Below, in pieces: positions 33,801 through 45,151 of a DNA stretch of 64,000 nucleotides (positions are counted from its first letter, which is position 1; each line of letters begins with the position of its first letter). This stretch comes from Kaistia adipata DSM 17808 (lineage in GTDB: Bacteria > Pseudomonadota > Alphaproteobacteria > Rhizobiales > Kaistiaceae): the NCBI RefSeq assembly GCF_000423225.1, contig NZ_AUHO01000006.1, forward strand, positions 248,001 through 312,000, in the 5' to 3' direction. Position numbers and translations under genes: made by a program. The notes under the pieces were generated by a model, which was not told the DNA's origin, ran no database searches, and worked only from the letters and a program-made list of their open reading frames with translations.

Positions 33801-34751
33801 CTAGCGCAGCTCGTCCGAGCCGTCGAAATGGCGACTCGCCAGGTTGAAGAAGGCGGCCGGCGCATAGCGCAGGTCGCCGCCCGCGCGGATGATCATGCCG
33901 AAGCGGTTGAGCGCCAGTCCCTTGTCGGCGATCGGCCGGAACACGACCTCGCCCGAGGCGAGCGCCTCCTCGATGCCGAGCGGCGTCATGAAGGCGAGAT
34001 AGCGGCCCGTCCGCGCCAGTTCGAACAGCAGGCGGATCGAGTTGACCTCGACGAAAGAGCGCTGGCCGCGCGCGCCCTGATCGAGGAACGGATCAATCAC
34101 CTCGCGGATCGACAGGCCGCGCCTGGGCACGGCGAAGGGATGGCCGAAGCAGGTGGCGAAGGTGAGCCGCGTCTCGCCGGCGAGCGGATGGTCGGCGCGC
34201 ATGACGGCGCCGACCGGCAGGTCGCGGCGGATGGCGATCTCGATCTCGCGGCGCGGCCGGGCGATGAAGCCGAAGCCGATATCGACCTCCGCCGCGATCA
34301 CCATGTCGATCACGTCCGAAGCCGATGCCATGCGGATGTCGACATGCAGGCCCGGATGGCGGGCGCCGAATTCCGCGACCAGGCCCGGCAGGATGGTCAG
34401 GCCGACGCTTTCCACCGTGGCGATCCTGACCGTTCCCGTCTTCATCCCGGCGAGCAGGCTGAGCTCGGAGATGGCCGCCTCGAGCGGGCCGGTCATCTGG
34501 CGGGCGTGGCGGAGCAGGATTTCGCCGGCCGGCGTCAGCCGCAGCCGGCGCGCCTCGCGCGTGAACAGCGGCATGCCCAGCGTCTGCTCGAGATGGCCGA
34601 TCTGCCGCGCGACGGCCGACGACGCGATGTTCAGCCGGCGCGCCGTCTCGCGCATCGAGAGCGTTTCCGCGACCATGACGAAATAGATCAGCGACGGCGT
34701 CTGGAACAGCCGCGCCAGGCTGGCGGGGGACAGGGCCGGCTTCATCTGCAT
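33801..34751 (-). CDS. LysR-family transcriptional regulator
   Basis: 316 residues. The HTH is at about 19-78 (LIYFVMVAETLSMRETARRLNIASSAVARQIGHLEQTLGMPLF), followed by the LysR substrate domain (VRIATVESVGLTILPGLVAEF). The ATG at 34751 has GGAGG six bases before it. It is transcribed away from uraH and the xanthine dehydrogenase genes with 255 bases between, the usual place for a LysR regulator of the adjacent pathway. The inducer may be a purine intermediate; that is inferred from position. Confidence 0.93.
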   Translation of the reverse strand: MQMKPALSPASLARLFQTPSLIYFVMVAETLSMRETARRLNIASSAVARQIGHLEQTLGMPLFTREARRLRLTPAGEILLRHARQMTGPLEAAISELSLLAGMKTGTVRIATVESVGLTILPGLVAEFGARHPGLHVDIRMASASDVIDMVIAAEVDIGFGFIARPRREIEIAIRRDLPVGAVMRADHPLAGETRLTFATCFGHPFAVPRRGLSIREVIDPFLDQGARGQRSFVEVNSIRLLFELARTGRYLAFMTPLGIEEALASGEVVFRPIADKGLALNRFGMIIRAGGDLRYAPAAFFNLASRHFDGSDELR

Positions 34752-35006
34752 GGGCGTTCCTCCCCATTGTCGGATGTCGCGACGATTGATGCCTTTTCGG
34801 CAGCAGTCCGCGCTTCAACATGCACTATCATGGACACCGCTGCCGGCCTAGCATGATGGCAGGGGATGGCGTCAGGTTTGCGTTGCGACGCGGACTTGCC
34901 GCGATAAGGTGCAGGGATCGATCGAAGAATCCGTTGATCACGCCTTGGGCAGTTCCCTATGGTTCGTCCAAGGTCGGACGCCGGTACGCACTGGAATGGA
35001 ACGGAA
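34752..35006. promoter_or_regulatory. Divergent control region between lysR and uraH
   Basis: The region should carry the promoters of both the LysR gene and the purine operon. LysR proteins recognise T-N11-A motifs in such intervals, but no single palindrome stands out clearly; a CATGCACTATCATG stretch at about 34829-34842 is the best candidate. No gene is supported here. Confidence 0.35.
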
Positions 35007-35357
35007 ATGGGCCGCCTCACCACGCATGTTCTCGACACCGCCGCGGGCCGACCGGCGGCCGGACTGAAGATCGAGCTCTACCGTCTCGGGAGCTCGCCCG
35101 AGTTGGTGAAAACGGTCACGACCAACGCCGACGGCCGGGTCGACGGACCTCTCCTCGAAGGCGAGGCGCTGACGGCCGGTCGATATGAGCTGGTGTTTCA
35201 TGCCGGCGACTATCTCCGCCGGTCGGGCGCCAGCCTGCCGGACACGCTCTTCCTCGACACCATCCCGATCCGCTTCGGCATCGCCGCGCCGGGCGAGCAC
35301 TATCACGTGCCGCTTTTGATCTCGCCCTACGGCTATTCCACCTATCGGGGCAGCTGA
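35007..35357 (+). CDS. uraH: 5-hydroxyisourate hydrolase (transthyretin-like)
   Basis: Hydrolyses 5-hydroxyisourate to OHCU, the second step after urate oxidation. 116 residues from the ATG at 35007, which puts the family start [17 protein letters not shown] at the N-terminus. The C-terminal signature YSTYRGS is intact and [15 protein letters not shown] precedes it. Its stop is one base before xdhA. First gene of the purine operon. Confidence 0.96.
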   Translation: MGRLTTHVLDTAAGRPAAGLKIELYRLGSSPELVKTVTTNADGRVDGPLLEGEALTAGRYELVFHAGDYLRRSGASLPDTLFLDTIPIRFGIAAPGEHYHVPLLISPYGYSTYRGS

Positions 35358-35358
35358 G

Positions 35359-36843
35359 ATGCGCGAGACCATCCGCTTCGTGCGCCGGGGCCAGATCGTC
35401 GAGACGGGCGCCGTCGAGCCGATGACGACCCTGCTCGACTATCTCCGCCTGACCGAGGGCACGACCGGCACCAAGGAAGGCTGCGGCGAGGGCGACTGCG
35501 GCGCCTGCACGGTGGCGATCGGGCGCTCGCGCGGGGGGCGTGTGGTCTATGAGCCCGTCAACGCCTGCATCCAGCTGCTCGGCATGGTCGATGGCTGCGA
35601 GGTCGTCACGGTCGAGGACCTGGCCGAGGGCGGGACGCTGCATCCGATCCAGCAGGCCATGGTCGAGAAACACGCCTCGCAATGTGGCTTCTGCACGCCG
35701 GGCTTCGTCATGAGCCTGTTCACGCTCTATCAGGGCACCGAGAGCGCGGTCGGGCGCGACACGATCAACGACACCATCGCCGGCAATCTCTGCCGCTGCA
35801 CCGGCTACCGGCCCATCGTCGAAGCCGGAATGGCGGTCTGCGCCGGCCCGCGTGACGACCGCTTCCGCAAGGCCGGCGAGGACACCGCCGGCGTGCTCGA
35901 TTTCATCGCCGACCATCGCGACATCTTCATCGGCGACGAGGACCATTTCTTCGCCGCGCCCGCCTCGATCGACGGGCTCGCCGCGCTCTACGAGCGTCAT
36001 CCGAACGCCGTGCTCGTCGCCGGCGCCACCGATGTCGGCCTCTGGATCACCAAGCAGCTGCGCGACATCCCGAAGATCATCCATCTCGGCCGCGTCCGTG
36101 GCCTGGACGGCATCGAGGATACGGGCCGCGAGATCCTGATCGGCGCGGCGGCGACCTATGCGAGCGTCGAGCCCCATGCGCAGGCGCTCGACCCCGACCT
36201 TGGCGAGCTGTTCCGCCGCATTGGCTCCAAGCAGGTGCGCGCCCGCGGCACGGTCGTCGGCAATGTCGCCAACGGCTCGCCGATCGGCGACACGCCGCCG
36301 GCGCTGATCGTGCTCGGGGCGACGATGGAGCTCCGGCGCGGCGATCGCGCCCGGGTCATGGCGGTCGAGGATTTCTACATCGACTACGGCAAGCAGAACC
36401 GCGCCGCCGGCGAGTTCGTCACCGGGCTGCTCATTCCGAAGTTGCGCGAGGACCAGATCTTCCGCTGCTACAAGGTGACGAAGCGCTTCGACCAGGACAT
36501 TTCCTCGGTCATGGGCGCCTTTCGCTTCACGCTCGACGAGCAGGGCCTGATCCGCGAGGCGCGCATCGCCTATGGCGGCATGGCGGGCATTCCGAAGCGC
36601 GCCAAGGGCGCCGAGGCGGCGCTGCAGGGGGCGGGCATCCGCGATGCCGCCGCGTGGTCGAAGGCGTTCGTCGCGTTGCGCGACGACTTCGCGCCGATGG
36701 ACGATCACCGGGCGAGCGCCGCCTACCGCGCCGAAACCGCGCATGCGCTGCTCGGCAAGGCGTTGCTCGAGGCGGCGGGGACGCCGACCGAGCGTACGCG
36801 GCTGGTCGGCCGGCGGGAGGGCTTCGTCCATGCTGCTGAATAA
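35359..36843 (+). CDS. xdhA: Xanthine dehydrogenase small subunit (2Fe-2S and FAD)
   Basis: 494 residues. The plant-type 2Fe-2S cluster ligands are Cys42, Cys47 and Cys50 (EGCGEGDCGACTV) with the fourth Cys near 72. The second cluster uses QCGFCTPG and NLCRCTGY. The FAD domain starts near residue 185 and contains LVAGATDVGLW and GTVVGNVANGSPIGDTPP. It transfers electrons from the Moco subunit to NAD+. It overlaps xdhB by 14 bases. Confidence 0.97.
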   Translation: MRETIRFVRRGQIVETGAVEPMTTLLDYLRLTEGTTGTKEGCGEGDCGACTVAIGRSRGGRVVYEPVNACIQLLGMVDGCEVVTVEDLAEGGTLHPIQQAMVEKHASQCGFCTPGFVMSLFTLYQGTESAVGRDTINDTIAGNLCRCTGYRPIVEAGMAVCAGPRDDRFRKAGEDTAGVLDFIADHRDIFIGDEDHFFAAPASIDGLAALYERHPNAVLVAGATDVGLWITKQLRDIPKIIHLGRVRGLDGIEDTGREILIGAAATYASVEPHAQALDPDLGELFRRIGSKQVRARGTVVGNVANGSPIGDTPPALIVLGATMELRRGDRARVMAVEDFYIDYGKQNRAAGEFVTGLLIPKLREDQIFRCYKVTKRFDQDISSVMGAFRFTLDEQGLIREARIAYGGMAGIPKRAKGAEAALQGAGIRDAAAWSKAFVALRDDFAPMDDHRASAAYRAETAHALLGKALLEAAGTPTERTRLVGRREGFVHAAE

Positions 36844-39148
36844 GCCGCCCATCGTCGCCGATGCCGACCTGGCCGTGGTCCGCAAGCCGCTGCCGCATGA
36901 CAGCGCCGAGCGCCATGTGACGGGCACCGCCGCCTATATCGACGACATTCGCGAGCCGGCGGGCACGCTGCATATCGCGCCCGGCTACGCGCCGATCGCC
37001 GCAGGGACGATCACGAGCCTCGATCTCGACGCGGTGCGTTCTTCGCCCGGCGTCGTCGCCGTCCTGACGGCGGCCGACATTCCCGGCGCCAACGATGTCA
37101 GCCCGAAGCTGATCGGCGACGACCCGGCGCTCGCCGTGGACCGCGTCCGTTTCTACGGCCAGGTCGTGTTCATCGTCGTCGCGACGACGCGCGACCAGGC
37201 GCGCCGCGCGGCGAAGCTGGCCAAGTTCACCACCGAGGCCGAAGCCCCGGTGATCACGGTCGCCGACGCGACCGAGACGGTGCTGCCCGAATATTCGTTC
37301 GGCCGCGGCGACGTCGAGATGGGGCTCGCGGCAGCGCCGCTGAAGCTCCAGGGCCAGTTCACGATCGGCGGGCAGGAGCATTTCTATCTCGAAGGCCAGA
37401 TCGCCATGGCCGTGCCGGGCGAGGCGGGCGAGATGCATGTCTACTCGTCGACCCAGCATCCGAGCGAGGTGCAGCACCTCGTCGCCCATGCGCTGCATGT
37501 GCCGTCGAGCGCGGTGACGGTCGAGATCCGCCGCATGGGCGGCGGCTTCGGCGGCAAGGAGAGCCAGGCGTCGCAATGGGCGGTGCTCGCGGCGCTCGCG
37601 GCGGTGAAGACCGGGCGGCCCTGCAAGTTCCGCCTCGACCGCGACGACGACATGATCATGACCGGCAAGCGGCATGATTTCGAGGTCGCCTACCGGGTCG
37701 GCGCGACAGCCGATGGCATCCTGCGCAGCGTCGACGTCGCGCTCAATGCCCGCTGCGGCCATTCCGAGGACCTGTCGATGGGCGTCGTCGACCGGACGAT
37801 GTTCCATTCCGACAATTCCTATTTCTATCCGACCTGCCGCATCCTGACCCGGCGCTACCGCACCAACACGGTCTCCAACACGGCGTTTCGCGGCTTCGGC
37901 GGCCCGCAGGGCATGCTGTTCGCCGAGCGGATGATGGATCATGTCGCCTACACGCTGAAGAAGGATCCGCTCGACGTCCGCAAGGAGAATTTCTACCGGA
38001 GTGGCCGCGACCACACGCCCTACGGCATGCAGGTCACCGACAATCTGCTGCACGATCTCGTCGGCCAGCTGGAGCGGACCAGCGACTACCGCGCCCGCCG
38101 CGAGGAGATTACCGCCTGGAACGCCAGGAGCCGCATCCTGAAGCGCGGCCTGGCGCTGACGCCGGTCAAGTTCGGCATCTCCTTCACGCTGATGATGCTG
38201 AACCAGGCCGGCGCGCTCGTGCATCTCTACCGCGACGGCTCGATCCACCTGAACCATGGCGGCACCGAGATGGGGCAGGGCCTGTTCCAGAAGGTGGCGC
38301 AGGTGGTGGCCGAGGCATTCGGCGTCGATCCCGGCAAGGTGGCGATCACCGCGACGCGCACCGACAAGGTGCCGAACACCTCGCCGACAGCGGCGTCGTC
38401 CGGCACCGATCTGAACGCCATGGCGGCGCTCAACGCCTGCAACATCATCAAGGACCGGCTCTTCGCCTTCATCGAGGAGAAGTGGCACGTCCGCCGCACC
38501 CAGGTGTCGTTCCGGGGCGGCCAGGTGATCTTCGGCAATCACGTGATGAGCCTCGCGGAGATCGCCAACGCCGCCTATGTCGAGCGCGTGCAGCTCTCCG
38601 CCGCGGGCTTCTACAAGACGCCGAAGATCGCGTGGAACCGCGACAAGGCCGAGGGCCGTCCCTTCTTCTACTTCGCCTATGGCGCGGCCTGCTCCGAGGT
38701 CACGATCGACACCATGACCGGCGAGATGAAGGTCGACCGGGTCGATATCCTGCACGACGTCGGCAAGTCGCTGAACCCGGCGCTCGACATCGGCCAGATC
38801 GAGGGCGGATTCGTCCAGGGCATGGGCTGGCTGACGACGGAGGAGCTGGTCTGGGACGACAAGGGCCGGCTGCGCACCCATGCGCCGTCGACCTACAAGA
38901 TCCCGGCCGCATCCGACATTCCGGCGCATTTCAAGACCGAGCTTTTCCAGTCGGAAGGGCCGCGCGAAGACACTATCTTTAAGTCGAAGGCCGTGGGTGA
39001 GCCGCCGCTGATGCTCGGCATTTCGGTCTTCTGCGCGATCGCCAACGCGATCGCCAGCCTGAAACCGGGTGTAATGCCCGCCCTCGACGCGCCGGCGACG
39101 CCGGAGGCGATCATGCGGGCGGTTCGAGGGATGACGACGACGGAATAG
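36830..39148 (+). CDS. xdhB: Xanthine dehydrogenase molybdopterin-binding large subunit
   Basis: Oxidises hypoxanthine and xanthine to urate at the molybdenum cofactor. From the ATG at 36830 (GGGAGG nine bases before) it has 772 residues, the expected length. Moco-binding motifs are GGGFGGKESQ, AFRGFGGPQGM and GGTEMGQGLF, and the catalytic Glu724 lies in VGEPPLML. The open frame extends upstream of 36830, but that part overlaps xdhA and is not protein-like. Confidence 0.97.
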   Translation: MLLNKPPIVADADLAVVRKPLPHDSAERHVTGTAAYIDDIREPAGTLHIAPGYAPIAAGTITSLDLDAVRSSPGVVAVLTAADIPGANDVSPKLIGDDPALAVDRVRFYGQVVFIVVATTRDQARRAAKLAKFTTEAEAPVITVADATETVLPEYSFGRGDVEMGLAAAPLKLQGQFTIGGQEHFYLEGQIAMAVPGEAGEMHVYSSTQHPSEVQHLVAHALHVPSSAVTVEIRRMGGGFGGKESQASQWAVLAALAAVKTGRPCKFRLDRDDDMIMTGKRHDFEVAYRVGATADGILRSVDVALNARCGHSEDLSMGVVDRTMFHSDNSYFYPTCRILTRRYRTNTVSNTAFRGFGGPQGMLFAERMMDHVAYTLKKDPLDVRKENFYRSGRDHTPYGMQVTDNLLHDLVGQLERTSDYRARREEITAWNARSRILKRGLALTPVKFGISFTLMMLNQAGALVHLYRDGSIHLNHGGTEMGQGLFQKVAQVVAEAFGVDPGKVAITATRTDKVPNTSPTAASSGTDLNAMAALNACNIIKDRLFAFIEEKWHVRRTQVSFRGGQVIFGNHVMSLAEIANAAYVERVQLSAAGFYKTPKIAWNRDKAEGRPFFYFAYGAACSEVTIDTMTGEMKVDRVDILHDVGKSLNPALDIGQIEGGFVQGMGWLTTEELVWDDKGRLRTHAPSTYKIPAASDIPAHFKTELFQSEGPREDTIFKSKAVGEPPLMLGISVFCAIANAIASLKPGVMPALDAPATPEAIMRAVRGMTTTE

Positions 39149-39152
39149 GATC

Positions 39153-40157
39153 ATGCTGGTCTGGCAGCGTCTGCTCGAAGCGATCGATCGTCATGGCAAG
39201 GCTGCCATGGCGACGGTGGTGGAGACGCGCGGCTCCGCTCCGCGCGAGGCGGGCGCCCGGATCGTGGTTCTCCCGGATGCCTCCTTTTTCGGCACGATCG
39301 GCGGCGGCACGCTCGAATGGCGGGCAATCGCCGAAATGCAGGCGGCGCTGGCGCGGCCGCAGCCGCATTACTACGAGAGCCGGCGCGTCGCGCTCGGGCC
39401 GGAGCTCGGCCAGTGCTGCGGCGGGCGGGTCGACCTGGCGCTCGAAGTGTTCGACCGCTCGCGCCGGCAGGAGGTCGAGATTCTGGCGGCCGCCGAGCAG
39501 GCCGCGCCGTTCCGCACGCGCGGCGAGCAGATGTCGGACGGCAAGCTGCACCGGACCCTCGATCCCGCGAGCATGGTGGCGATCGGCGCGGCGCGGATCG
39601 ACCACGGCATCGTCGAAGAGGGATTTGGCGACGACCGGCGGGTTCTCTACCTGTTCGGGGCGGGGCATGTCGGACGGGCGCTCGTGCTGGCGCTCGCGCC
39701 CTTGCCGTTCCGCGTCGTCTGGATCGATCCGCGTCCCGACGCCTTTCCACAGCATGTTCCCGCCAATGTCCGCTGCGTCCAGCCGGACGACACACCCTCG
39801 ACCCTCGACGGCGCGCCGTCGGGAAGCTTCGTGCTGGTGATGTCGCACAGCCACGCGCTCGACCTCGCCATCGTGGCTCGGGCGCTGAAAGGGCAGGATT
39901 TCGCCTATGTCGGGCTGATCGGCAGCGAAACCAAGCGGGCCCGGTTCTCGAGCCAGCTGACTGGCGCGGGACTTGCGAGGGCGGAAATCGAGCGCCTGGT
40001 GTCGCCGATCGGCGTCGCCGGGATTCGCTCGAAACTGCCCGCGGCTATTGCAGCGTCGGTGGCTGCCGATCTACTGGTGCGGGACGAGGCGATGCGCGGG
40101 GCGCTCGCGGACGGGGCGCGGGATGCCGAGGCGACGCGGGCTTTGAGGGGACGGTGA
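39153..40157 (+). CDS. xdhC: Xanthine dehydrogenase accessory protein XdhC
   Basis: Inserts the sulfurated molybdenum cofactor into XdhB. 334 residues with the XdhC N-terminal domain (MATVVETRGSAPREAGARIVV) and a Rossmann-like C-terminal domain (LFGAGHVGRALVLALAPLPF, DFAYVGLIGSETKRARF). Four bases after xdhB; the next gene starts one base after its stop. Confidence 0.96.
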   Translation: MLVWQRLLEAIDRHGKAAMATVVETRGSAPREAGARIVVLPDASFFGTIGGGTLEWRAIAEMQAALARPQPHYYESRRVALGPELGQCCGGRVDLALEVFDRSRRQEVEILAAAEQAAPFRTRGEQMSDGKLHRTLDPASMVAIGAARIDHGIVEEGFGDDRRVLYLFGAGHVGRALVLALAPLPFRVVWIDPRPDAFPQHVPANVRCVQPDDTPSTLDGAPSGSFVLVMSHSHALDLAIVARALKGQDFAYVGLIGSETKRARFSSQLTGAGLARAEIERLVSPIGVAGIRSKLPAAIAASVAADLLVRDEAMRGALADGARDAEATRALRGR

Positions 40158-40158
40158 C

Positions 40159-41749
<1,591 letters not shown>

Positions 41750-41760
<11 letters not shown>

Positions 41761-42904
41761 ACTGGTCCGCCGTGGCGAGCGATCCGCCGCCATGGCCTAT
41801 CTGTCGCCTCTTCTGGCGCTGCTGCTGACGCTGATCGGCGGCGCTCTGATCGTCGTCGTCTGGCGTGTCGTTGCGGCCGATCTGTCTTCGCCGGATTCCG
41901 GCGGTCTGGCCGGGGCGCTCGGCAAGGGGTGCTCCGACTACGGCAAGTTCCTCTACGTGTTCTTCATCGAGCCGCTGACGGCGATGTGGTCGCTCGAGGA
42001 CCTCGTCGCCAAGGCGACGCCGATCATCCTCGTCGCGATCGGCCTGTCTCTCTGCTACCTCTCCAATACCTGGAACATCGGCGCCGAGGGGCAGATCGCG
42101 GTCGGCGCGATCGCCGGCTCCTTCCTGCCGATCTTCTTTCCCGAGGCGCAGGGCCCCTTCATCCTGCCGGCGATGCTGATCCTCGGCATGCTGGGCGGCA
42201 TGGCCTATGCGGCGATCCCGGCGCTCCTGAAGATCCGCTTCGGCACCAACGAGATCCTGACCAGCCTGATGCTGGTCTATGTGGCGCAGCTTTTCCTCGA
42301 CTGGCTGGCGCGCGGCCCCTGGCGCAACCCGGCCGGCCACAATTTCCCGGACAGCCGCCCCTTCGACGGCGACCAGCTGCTGCCGACTTTGTTCGGCACC
42401 AACATCCGCATCAGCATCCTGTTCGTGCTGGTCGCCGCCTTCGCGGCCTGGTTCCTGATGCGCTGGACCCGCACCGGCTTCCAGATCCGCGTGCTCGGCC
42501 AGGCGCCGCGGGCAGGGGCCTTCGCCGGCTTCAGCCAGAACAAGATGGTGCTCCTGACCTTCCTGATCTCCGGCGCGCTCGCCGGCCTCGCCGGCATCTC
42601 CGAGGTGGCCGGCCCGATCGGCCAGCTCCGCACCACGGTGTCGCCCGGCTATGGCTTCACGGCGATCATCGTCGCCTTTCTCGGCCGGCTGAACCCGATC
42701 GGCGCCATCTTCGCGGGCTTCCTGCTGGCGCTCTCCTATCTCGGCGGCGAGGGCGCGCAGATCGCGCTCGGCATGTCCGACCAGACGACGCGCGTGTTCC
42801 AGGGCATGTTGCTGTTCTTCGTGCTTGCCTGCGACAGCTTCATCTTCTACCGGCTGCAGATCGTGCGCCGTCCCGTCACCCAGACCCAGGCGGTGGCGTC
42901 ATGA
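41750..42904 (+). CDS. ABC transporter permease (BMP/nucleoside type), first
   Basis: 384 residues from the ATG at 41750, which overlaps the ATPase gene by 11 bases and has a G-rich site before it. About ten membrane segments. The BPD_transp_2 family blocks ATPIILVAIGLSLCYLSNTWNIGAEGQIAVGA and the loop LGQAPRAGAFAGF are visible. The stop overlaps the next ATG (ATGA). Forms the channel with the second permease. Confidence 0.93.
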
Positions 42905-43824
42905 CCGCGCTCATGCTCGAAGGCATCCTGCTCACCATCATCACCGCCGCGACGCCGCTTCTGTTCGCGGCGATCGGCGAACTCGTCACCGAGCGCTCCG
43001 GCGTTCTCAATCTCGGCGTCGAGGGCATGATGGCGATGGGCGCCGTGATCGGCTTCGCGGTGGCGCACACCACCGGCAGCTTCGGCCTCGGCATCCTCGG
43101 CGCCATCGTCGCCGGGATGACGATGGCGGCGCTGTTCGGCGTCGTGACGCTGATCTTCGTCGCCAACCAGGTGGCGTCCGGCCTCGCGCTGACATTGTTC
43201 GGCCTCGGGCTCTCGGGCCTGATCGGCGATGCCTTCGTCGGCGTGCCCGGGGCGGGCCTCGCCCGCATCTCCATCCCGGTGCTCAGCGACCTTCCGGTGG
43301 TCGGCCTGCTGTTCCGGCTCGATCCGCTGACCTATCTCGCCATTGCCATCACCATCGCGGTTTCCTGGTTCATGTTCCGCATGCGCGGCGGCCTGGTCCT
43401 GCGCGCCGTCGGCGACAGCCATTCGTCCGCCCACGCGCTCGGCTACAACGTCATCCGCGTCCGTTTCATGGCGGTGCTGTTCGGCGGCGCCTGCTCGGGC
43501 CTCGCGGGCGCCTATCTCTCGCTCGTCTACACGCCGCAATGGACGCAGGCGATGACGGCCGGTCGCGGCTGGATCGCGCTGGCGCTCGTCGTTTTCGCCA
43601 CCTGGCTGCCTCGTCGTGTTCTGGTGGGCGCGCTGCTCTTTGGCGGCGTCAGCATCCTGCAGCTCCACGCCCAGGCGCTCGGCGTCGGCGTGCCGTCGCA
43701 GTTCCTGTCGGCGCTGCCCTACCTGACGACCATCGTCGTGCTGGTGATCATTTCGCGCAATCGCGCGCTCGTCCGGGCCAATACGCCGGCGGCGCTCGGC
43801 CAATCCTTCGTTCCCGATCGCTAG
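42901..43824 (+). CDS. ABC transporter permease (BMP/nucleoside type), second
   Basis: 307 residues, eight to nine membrane segments, with the family start TPLLFAAIGELVTERSGVLNLGVEGMMAMGA and the cytoplasmic loop VGDSHSSAHALGYNVIRVRF. The ATG overlaps the previous stop by four bases. 93 bases separate it from the binding-protein gene. Confidence 0.93.
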   Translation: MTALMLEGILLTIITAATPLLFAAIGELVTERSGVLNLGVEGMMAMGAVIGFAVAHTTGSFGLGILGAIVAGMTMAALFGVVTLIFVANQVASGLALTLFGLGLSGLIGDAFVGVPGAGLARISIPVLSDLPVVGLLFRLDPLTYLAIAITIAVSWFMFRMRGGLVLRAVGDSHSSAHALGYNVIRVRFMAVLFGGACSGLAGAYLSLVYTPQWTQAMTAGRGWIALALVVFATWLPRRVLVGALLFGGVSILQLHAQALGVGVPSQFLSALPYLTTIVVLVIISRNRALVRANTPAALGQSFVPDR

Positions 43825-43917
43825 TCGGGAGCTTCTTGCCAGGACGTGCCGCAGCGATCCGCGGCGATCTCCTGAACGAGTGGATCGCACTGGAAGACGG
43901 ATAGAGGGGAACAGGCC

Positions 43918-44988
43918 TTGAAACACATTCTGACCGCCGCAACCGCGGTGATTGCACTGGCCATCGGCGTCGGTTCCGCCAACGCGGCCGACAAGCTGAA
44001 GGCATGCTGGATGTATGTCGGTCCGCACAATGACGGCGGCTACAGCGAAGGCCACGACGTCGGCCGCCAGATGGTCGAGAAGGAACTCGGCGACAAGGTC
44101 GAGACCTCCTATGTCGAGAGCATCGCCGAGGGACCGGACGCCGAGCGCGCCCTGGAACGCCTCGCCCGCTCCGGCTGCCAGATCATCTTCTCGACCTCGT
44201 TCGGCTTCATGGACCCGACCATCAAGGTCGCCGCGAAGTTCCCGGACGTGAAGTTCGAGCACGCCACCGGCTTCAAGACGGCGCCGAATGTCGGCACCTA
44301 CAACGCGCGCTTCTATGAAGGCCGCTACATCGCCGGCCAGATCGCCGCGAAGCAGTCGAAGTCCGGCGTCGCCGGCTACATCGTCTCCTTCCCGATCCCC
44401 GAAGTCGTGATGGGCATCAACTCCTTCATGCTCGGCGCGCAGTCGATCAACCCCGACTTCAAGATCAAGGTCGTCTGGGTCAATTCCTGGTTCGATCCCG
44501 CCAAGGAGGCCGACGCCGCCAAGGCGCTGTTCGACCAGGGCGCCGACATCATCACCCAGCACACCGACTCGCCGGCGCCGCTGCAGATCGCGCAGGAGCG
44601 CGGCCTGCATGGTTTCGGCCAAGCCCACAACATGTATGAGTTCGCGCCGAAGGCCCAGTACACGGCCATCGTCGACACCTGGGGCCCCTACTACGTCAAG
44701 CGCGTCAACGCCGTGCTCGACGGCACCTGGAAGGCCGAGCAGATCTGGGACGGCCTGAAGGATGGCATCCTCGAGATGGCCGAGTACCACAACCTGCCGG
44801 ACGATGTCGTCGCCGCGGCCAAGAAGACCCAGGCCGACATCGAGGCCGGCACGCTGCATCCGTTCAAGGGCCCGATCTTCAAGCAGGACGGCACCGAGGT
44901 GATCGGCGAGGGCAAGAACCTCGACGACGGCACGCTCCTCAGCATGAACTGGTACGTCAAGGGCATCGACGACCAGCTGCCGAAGTAA
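43918..44988 (+). CDS. BMP-family ABC transporter substrate-binding protein
   Basis: 356 residues starting at TTG, with AGAGGGGA seven bases before it and no in-frame ATG nearby that would keep the signal peptide intact. The signal peptide (MKHILTAATAVIALAIGVGSANA) is cleaved after about residue 23. The Bmp/PnrA domain (ACWMYVGPHNDGGYSEGHDVG, ITQHTDSPAP, GFGQAHNMYEFAP) fits a purine-nucleoside binder. Its place within the urate pathway suggests a purine or nucleoside ligand. Confidence 0.93.
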   Translation: MKHILTAATAVIALAIGVGSANAADKLKACWMYVGPHNDGGYSEGHDVGRQMVEKELGDKVETSYVESIAEGPDAERALERLARSGCQIIFSTSFGFMDPTIKVAAKFPDVKFEHATGFKTAPNVGTYNARFYEGRYIAGQIAAKQSKSGVAGYIVSFPIPEVVMGINSFMLGAQSINPDFKIKVVWVNSWFDPAKEADAAKALFDQGADIITQHTDSPAPLQIAQERGLHGFGQAHNMYEFAPKAQYTAIVDTWGPYYVKRVNAVLDGTWKAEQIWDGLKDGILEMAEYHNLPDDVVAAAKKTQADIEAGTLHPFKGPIFKQDGTEVIGEGKNLDDGTLLSMNWYVKGIDDQLPK

Positions 44989-44999
44989 GCGACAGGCTC

Positions 45000-45035
45000 G
45001 ATCGCCCGGAACCGCCTCCGCGTTTCCGGGCGATC
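45000..45035 (+). terminator. 12-bp hairpin after the binding-protein gene
   Basis: A perfect stem GATCGCCCGGAA / TTCCGGGCGATC with a 12-base loop, starting 11 bases after the stop of the BMP-family gene. No T-run follows. It likely stabilises the abundant binding-protein mRNA or partly terminates before puuD. Confidence 0.6.
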
Positions 45036-45151
45036 CTCCACGGAGAAGGCCTAGCGCCGCTCCGTTCCCGACGTGATGCGCCGGGACGGAGGAGGCGGGG
45101 TCTTCACCGATCTTTCGGAACCGGCACCACAACGAGACCGAAGCCCACCAG

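Noticed and set aside
36572-36829. N-terminal extension of xdhB giving an 858-residue protein.
   Set aside because: The extra part overlaps xdhA, is Arg/Ala-rich shadow sequence, and the ATG at 36830 has a good ribosome site and gives the normal family length.
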